This document shows, piece by piece, positions 6,352-10,067 of a stretch of 10,067 nucleotides of DNA. Source of the stretch: Nitrospirota bacterium (lineage in GTDB: Bacteria; Nitrospirota; Nitrospiria; Nitrospirales; UBA8639); the NCBI GenBank assembly GCA_003233615.1, contig QIMB01000334.1, forward strand, positions 1 through 10,067. Reading direction: 5' to 3'. The notes beneath the pieces were generated by a model. The model was not told where the DNA came from. It worked only from the letters and a program-made list of their open reading frames with translations, and ran no database searches. The position numbers and the translations under genes were made by a program. Positions within the stretch are counted from its first letter, which is position 1. Each line of letters starts with the position of its first letter.

Positions 6352-7548
6352 ATGTACTCACACCACTACTTTGAGAAGACTCTCGAATCACTTGGTTACA
6401 AGGGAGAAGAGAATATCTGTGATTTTTGGTTTGACCATATAGATGTGGTCAGTAATAAGGTCAATCCGCAGATGAAAACTCATATGGATAGGTTCGGTCT
6501 TGAGATTCGGTGGAAATCTCCAATTGGGCTAGCCTGCAATGAGGCAGTCAGACAGTATCTGAATGAAAAGCAGAGGGAGCATTTTGCAGTGCTACAAGGC
6601 GCAGTTTTGGATAGAGGCCCATTTCCATTGGCTGATATAGATTTTTCTCAATTCCTATTTTCATACGACAACAAGTCTGTGAGTTTGGATGAATTTGTAA
6701 GCCGATTCCCAACGTCAAAGATTACAGGCTGGGAAGATATGCGTGGAATAAATTTATCAAAAATAACCCTAGAAAACGCTCTAATAAGTAATGCAGGTTT
6801 TGCCTATGCGAACTTTAAAGGTTCACACCTGTTTCAACTCACGCTTCGCAACGTCAACTTGGTTTCAGCCGATCTAAGCGATTCTTTTGTTGGCAATGTC
6901 ACGCTTGGTGGTAAATCTGGAATTCCTGGTGCCGATTTAAGGGGCGCTTTCATAAATCTTTTGCGTGGTGTGAATGATACCAGCGTGGCGTATCCTTTTA
7001 GGTATGAACCTGTATCTGCGTTTTTCTTAATTGGCGCTTTGATACGTTTGTTTTTTACATCTGGGGAAAACACTAGATTTCTACATTTTGCTGGGAAGCA
7101 TACGAAATTTCTAGCCAATGATGTATCCGCCCTGACTGCCCCTGATAACAAGATGTTGCGTCGGTACATTGACTGGTACCAATACGTATTTGTCAACATT
7201 GCTTCTATTCGACATCAATCCATCCCGGACAAAATATTCTTTTCGCTTTCCATAGTCACAACAAAGGCATGGTCATCATATGTGTGCCTTGCTGTTACGG
7301 GATTGGTAATTAACCTAATATTTGCGGCGATTTTTTATGTAAATCACCGCAGCTTTGAGGGGCTCAATCATAATTTATTTTCTGCCTTTTACTACAGCGT
7401 GGTGACCTTTACAACATTGGGATATGGAGATATCTTCCCAAAGGGAGGATGGGCTCAACTATCGGTAATCGTTGAGGTTGTCCTGGGTTACGTGACACTC
7501 GGGGTGTTTGTTTATCTGCTAAGTCGAAAGGTAGGTGATAAGTTTTGA
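6352..7548 (+). CDS. Pentapeptide-repeat protein fused to a two-helix potassium channel pore
   Basis: A 398-residue inner membrane protein. Residues 1-95 are soluble and not recognised. From 133 to 187 there are eleven consecutive five-residue repeats with a hydrophobic centre (INLSK, ITLEN, ALISN, AGFAY, ANFKG and so on to VTLGG), plus ADLRG at 194. These should form a right-handed beta-helix in the cytoplasm. A linker with a hydrophobic patch (221-235) follows. The C-terminus is an Ion_trans_2-type pore: helix 308-330, pore helix about 343-353, selectivity filter TTLGYGD (354-360), second helix 368-391. The filter matches the potassium consensus TxGYGD, so K+ passage is likely; four subunits would form the pore. 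There is no TrkA-type RCK domain; the pentapeptide part sits where a gating domain might act. The gene is visibly AT-richer than its neighbours (about 37-40 percent GC in two sampled lines against about 52 percent in one line of the AAA+ gene). It has no clear ribosome binding site, so the start is uncertain. Confidence 0.85.
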   Translation: MYSHHYFEKTLESLGYKGEENICDFWFDHIDVVSNKVNPQMKTHMDRFGLEIRWKSPIGLACNEAVRQYLNEKQREHFAVLQGAVLDRGPFPLADIDFSQFLFSYDNKSVSLDEFVSRFPTSKITGWEDMRGINLSKITLENALISNAGFAYANFKGSHLFQLTLRNVNLVSADLSDSFVGNVTLGGKSGIPGADLRGAFINLLRGVNDTSVAYPFRYEPVSAFFLIGALIRLFFTSGENTRFLHFAGKHTKFLANDVSALTAPDNKMLRRYIDWYQYVFVNIASIRHQSIPDKIFFSLSIVTTKAWSSYVCLAVTGLVINLIFAAIFYVNHRSFEGLNHNLFSAFYYSVVTFTTLGYGDIFPKGGWAQLSVIVEVVLGYVTLGVFVYLLSRKVGDKF

Positions 7549-7610
7549 TAAACAGAGAAAAGGGGTTGGAATCGTTTCTATTATGTCAGGAACAGGGTTG
7601 GCTTCAAAGG

Positions 7611-7703
7611 CCTAGTTCGTTTCGTCCGCGCTTGGCCTCTGGAAGCTTAATTTATCATGTGCTCAATCGTGAAGGGGGTTTTCTGGACGGCGAAATGCAT
7701 TGA
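7611..7703 (+). pseudogene. Remnant of a REP-associated (IS200/Y1-type) transposase N-terminus
   Basis: Read in frame from 7611, the sequence gives FRPRLASGSLIYHVLNR (starting at 7620) and then EGGFLDGEMH before a TGA at 7701. This closely follows the N-terminal signature of REP-associated tyrosine transposases (RPR-APGGLVYHVLNR type), where the stretch ending in HVxNR forms the first strand of the nuclease fold. After NR the match is lost. The HUH-type metal-binding motif and the catalytic tyrosine are absent, and no start codon is convincing. It is a dead fragment, identified from a short motif. Confidence 0.5.
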
Positions 7704-7872
7704 CTTGGAGTTAACCTTTCGACTGCCCAGGAAGTCGTTGGGCTTCTGATTAACGAACCCAATCCCTTTTCTTCTTGTACTGTCTTCTCTTCCTGTTGTG
7801 CTAGGATTGGCTTCAACAGTGTCTGCACCCTTATCCCGCATGTGAAGTAGTTGTTTCGTTCTCCCCTTAGAT

Positions 7873-7953
7873 ATGGCTCGGCAGCGCGTCAATGCACAAG
7901 ACCTCTATAACTACACCAAGTGTCTGCATCGCGTATACAATGAAGATGATTGA
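7873..7953 (+). pseudogene. Remnant of a Cas4/RecB-like nuclease family N-terminus
   Basis: A 26-codon frame starts with ATG at 7873 and reads MARQRVNAQDLYNYTKCLHR, then VYNEDD and a TGA at 7951. The pattern with a DLYxYxKCxHRVY core matches, from memory, the start of large PD-(D/E)XK nuclease proteins annotated as TM0106-like or Dna2/Cas4-domain proteins, which usually continue with LDxxGD. Here the sequence breaks after HRVY, and none of the catalytic region is present. It has no ribosome binding site. The likeliest reading is a truncated leftover, although a short independent peptide cannot be excluded. Confidence 0.4.
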
Positions 7954-8042
7954 TATGCAACGGCGGCGATAAAACAATATTTCGAACATTACAAAAGAAA
8001 AAGCTGTGTACTCGGATGACGGGGATTCTGATGGGTAATTTT

Positions 8043-8050
8043 GAGGAGAA
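8043..8050 (+). promoter_or_regulatory. Ribosome binding site of phoB
   Basis: GAGGAGAA lies seven bases before the ATG at 8057, a strong Shine-Dalgarno match that fixes the phoB start. Confidence 0.75.
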
Positions 8051-8056
8051 ATTGTA

Positions 8057-8752
8057 ATGCCTGCAACCGTGTTGATCGTGGATGATGAAAAAGATCTTGT
8101 TGACCTTGTTCGATATCATCTCGAAAAAGATGGGCTCACATGTCTCGAAGCCCGAAATGGAGAAACAGCTCTGCAATTAGCTAGAGCGCGTATCCCGGAC
8201 CTCATTGTGCTGGATCTTATGTTGCCTGGCGTGGATGGTTTGGAAGTCTGCCGAAAGCTCCGGAAAGATACCAAGACTGCGGGGATAGCCATTATCATGT
8301 TAACTGCGAAAACGGATGAAGTGGATCGTATTGTTGGCTTGGAGATGGGTGCAGATGATTATATCGTGAAACCATTTAGTCCACGGGAACTGGTGGCTCG
8401 AGTGAAGGCTGTGTTGCGACGTGGACAGCCGCAAGACCTTCCTTCCATTACGCAGATAGGAAGGTTAGTCGTCGATGAGGGCAAGCATCAGGTGATGGTT
8501 GCAGGGAAAGTCGTAGAGCTGACGGTCAAAGAGTTTGATTTGTTATGCGGCCTCATGAAGGTCAACGGACGTGTGCTCAATCGGGAACAAATTATGGAAA
8601 GGGTTTGGGGGTATGCCAATGCGGCTGATATTGAATCTCGAACGGTCGATGTCCATATCCGGCGACTACGCGAAAAGTTAGGGGACGAACAGAAGCGAGT
8701 CGTGACTGTGATAGGAGTAGGATATCGTTTTGATGCGGATGTGGATCTATAG
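8057..8752 (+). CDS. phoB: PhoB/OmpR-family response regulator
   Basis: A cytoplasmic 231-residue transcription factor. The receiver domain (about 1-122) has the acidic pair D9/D10 in LIVDDE, the phosphoacceptor aspartate D53 in VLDLMLPGVDG, T83 in MLTAK and K105 in YIVKPFSPREL; all key residues are intact. The C-terminal winged-helix domain (about 131-227) has LTVKEFDLLCGLM, REQIMERVWGY, the recognition helix region RTVDVHIRRLREKLG and the wing TVIGVGYRF, the classic OmpR/PhoB type. Phosphorylation by the adjacent kinase should drive dimerisation and DNA binding. The next gene is a PhoR-type kinase 29 bases downstream, which makes PhoB the best family match; phosphate as the signal is inferred from that, not shown. 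Confidence 0.92.
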   Translation: MPATVLIVDDEKDLVDLVRYHLEKDGLTCLEARNGETALQLARARIPDLIVLDLMLPGVDGLEVCRKLRKDTKTAGIAIIMLTAKTDEVDRIVGLEMGADDYIVKPFSPRELVARVKAVLRRGQPQDLPSITQIGRLVVDEGKHQVMVAGKVVELTVKEFDLLCGLMKVNGRVLNREQIMERVWGYANAADIESRTVDVHIRRLREKLGDEQKRVVTVIGVGYRFDADVDL

Positions 8753-8781
8753 CGTGGCTCAGGTCAATGTGAGAACCAACC

Positions 8782-10067
8782 ATGGGTAATTCTCCTCTCT
8801 TTCTAATGGTGTTGATGGTCGCAAGTGGGGTCATGCTTGGCCTAGGTCTGGCTGGGGGAGGGTCATGGTGGGTAGTAGGCTTGCTTGGTCTCTGCCTTCT
8901 TGGATGGCCTTTTTTACGCACAAGGAATAGCTGGAGGCAGACGTGTGACACAGAGCAGAACGTTCGCGAAAGTCTTGATGAATTACATCACGTCTTTGAT
9001 AGACAAGAGGGTAGTTCTTCCCTTCCTTCCGGGCCTGAGTCCGTGGCTTTAGAACTTTCGCATACCGTGAAGCAAGTTAAAAAACGTATGGTTCATCTTG
9101 AAGAGGAACGAGCGAAAATTTCGGCCATTGTTCAAAATTTAGTAGAAGGAGTCCTGGCTTTTGATTCTCAAGGACAGGTTCTTTTCTGCAATGCCAGTGC
9201 ATGCCGTATTCTTGGTTTGGATGAACAGCAGTTGAAAGGACTATCAGTGTGGGAAGTGATTCGTAATAAGGAATTAGTAGATTTAGTTGAACGATGTCGA
9301 GATGTGGCGCTCCCTGAACGGCAACGTGTGGAAGTTGATCTTCATGCACCCACACGTATGACGGTAGAAGTGTACGGATTGCCATTTCCTCTGGCTACGC
9401 AGAAAAAAGGTAGTGTGATCGTGTTGCATGATGTCACCCAATTGCGTCGATTAGAACGAGTTCGGGCAGAATTTATTGATAATGTGTCGCATGAGATCCG
9501 GACACCGTTGACCGCAATCATCGGCTATTTGGAAACGTTGATTGATGAACCATCTCTGGAAACGCCAAACAATCGAAAATTTGTTCATGTGGCTCATCAA
9601 CATGCTGAGCGACTGAATCGATTGGTGGATGATTTACGAAGCCTCTCAGAAATCGAATCAGGAAACGTGGTCTTGCAGTGCGAAATGATCGGGCTGAAGA
9701 ATGTGGTTGATGAGGTTTCGGAAATGTTTCAGCATCAGGCCAAAAAAAAATGTCTTCAGCTCACCAATCTCGTTGACGAGGCCGCCCGTGTCTGGGCTGA
9801 CCGAGACCGCCTCATCCAGATCTTAGTCAATCTTGTGGACAATGCGTTGAAATACACCCCTGACGGGGGCTGTATTTCGTTTCATGTCCAGAGACAAGAC
9901 GAGAGGATTCTTTTGCAAGTCAAGGATACCGGGCAGGGTATTCCTTCAACCGATTTGCCGAGAATTACTGAGCGGTTTTATCGTGTGGATCGTGCTCGTT
10001 CTCGGGCAGAAGGCGGGACTGGTCTGGGCTTATCTATCGTCAAACATCTGGTGCAATTGATGAATGG
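8782..10067 (+). CDS. phoR: PhoR-type PAS sensor histidine kinase (partial, C-terminal end off window)
   Basis: The inner membrane partner kinase of the response regulator. 428 residues are present and the frame is open at the right edge, missing only the last part of the ATPase domain. Two close membrane helices lie at about 5-23 and 28-44, with almost no periplasmic loop between them, as in PhoR. A linker coiled segment (90-115) leads to a PAS domain (about 112-215; ISAIVQNLVEGVLAFDSQGQ at its start). The HisKA H-box is FIDNVSHEIRTPLTAIIGY with phosphorylated H237. The catalytic domain has the N-box QILVNLVDNALKYTP (346-360), G1 DTGQGIP (382-388), F-box RFYRVD (398-403) and G2 GGTGLGLSIV (411-420). 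All motifs look active. The ATG at 8782 has only a weak GAG upstream; ATGs at 8806, 8815 and 8833 are alternatives but would remove part of the first helix. Confidence 0.92.
   Translation, partial: MGNSPLFLMVLMVASGVMLGLGLAGGGSWWVVGLLGLCLLGWPFLRTRNSWRQTCDTEQNVRESLDELHHVFDRQEGSSSLPSGPESVALELSHTVKQVKKRMVHLEEERAKISAIVQNLVEGVLAFDSQGQVLFCNASACRILGLDEQQLKGLSVWEVIRNKELVDLVERCRDVALPERQRVEVDLHAPTRMTVEVYGLPFPLATQKKGSVIVLHDVTQLRRLERVRAEFIDNVSHEIRTPLTAIIGYLETLIDEPSLETPNNRKFVHVAHQHAERLNRLVDDLRSLSEIESGNVVLQCEMIGLKNVVDEVSEMFQHQAKKKCLQLTNLVDEAARVWADRDRLIQILVNLVDNALKYTPDGGCISFHVQRQDERILLQVKDTGQGIPSTDLPRITERFYRVDRARSRAEGGTGLGLSIVKHLVQLMN

Larger units (their letters stand above)
7549..8056. other. Decay zone between the channel gene and phoB
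   Basis: About 500 bases without an intact gene. They contain two short coding remnants in the plus direction (listed separately). Open frames on the minus strand (7647-7892 and 7889-8176) run across these remnants and into phoB and resemble nothing I know. A weak promoter-like pair TTGATA (7950-7955) and AACAAT (7973-7978) with a 17-base spacer could serve phoB, but the -10 match is poor. I see no Pho box (tandem CTGTCAT-like repeats) in front of phoB. Confidence 0.55.

Noticed and set aside
7647..7892. Minus-strand 81-codon open frame in the decay zone
   Set aside because: It crosses the transposase remnant in antisense and has no ribosome binding site or recognisable motif.
5421..8056. 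Possible CRISPR array near the Cas4-like fragment
   Set aside because: I see no regularly spaced direct repeats in this interval, so the fragment gives no support for a CRISPR locus.

Overview
The window looks like chromosomal DNA from a free-living, diderm (Gram-negative type) bacterium. It carries a predicted lipoprotein, an exported protein with a FlgT/LPP20-type N-terminus, and a PhoB/PhoR pair. The mix of genes, their style and the moderate GC content suggest Nitrospirota (Nitrospira-like) or a deltaproteobacterial relative. That is an impression only; no rRNA or lineage marker is present.

Layout. (1) Bases 1-253, minus strand: the N-terminal 84 residues of an exported FlgT/LPP20-like protein that runs off the left edge. 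(2) Bases 532-3835, minus strand: a compact three-gene peptide/nickel-type ABC importer operon. It is transcribed as substrate-binding lipoprotein, then DppB-type permease, then DppC-type permease, with a 2-nt gap and a 4-nt overlap; no ATPase genes follow. (3) Bases 4023-5420, plus strand, divergent from the importer: a 465-residue AAA+ ATPase with an N-terminal winged-helix-like region, behind a plausible sigma70-type promoter and a strong ribosome binding site. (4) Bases 5421-6351: 931 bases without a convincing gene. They hold a weak terminator-like hairpin, two adjacent hairpins with the same TTTCGG loop, and a long imperfect inverted repeat that looks like a dispersed intergenic repeat. 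(5) Bases 6352-7548, plus: an AT-richer gene for a pentapeptide-repeat protein fused to a two-helix potassium channel pore with a TTLGYGD filter. (6) Bases 7549-8056: a decay zone with two short coding remnants, one like the N-terminus of a REP-associated (IS200-type) transposase and one like the N-terminus of a Cas4/RecB-like nuclease family. (7) Bases 8057-10067, plus: PhoB-type response regulator followed by a PhoR-type PAS histidine kinase that runs off the right edge.

How the genes work together. The importer genes form one translationally coupled unit and must borrow ATPase subunits from elsewhere. PhoB/PhoR form a normal two-component pair. The segment from about 5421 to 8056 (structured repeat, AT-rich channel gene, transposase and nuclease scraps) reads as an accessory insertion zone between the AAA+ gene and phoBR. 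No complete new multi-gene system is visible. The least explained items are the pentapeptide-channel fusion, the stand-alone AAA+ ATPase with a long insert between its Walker motifs, and the structured repeat.
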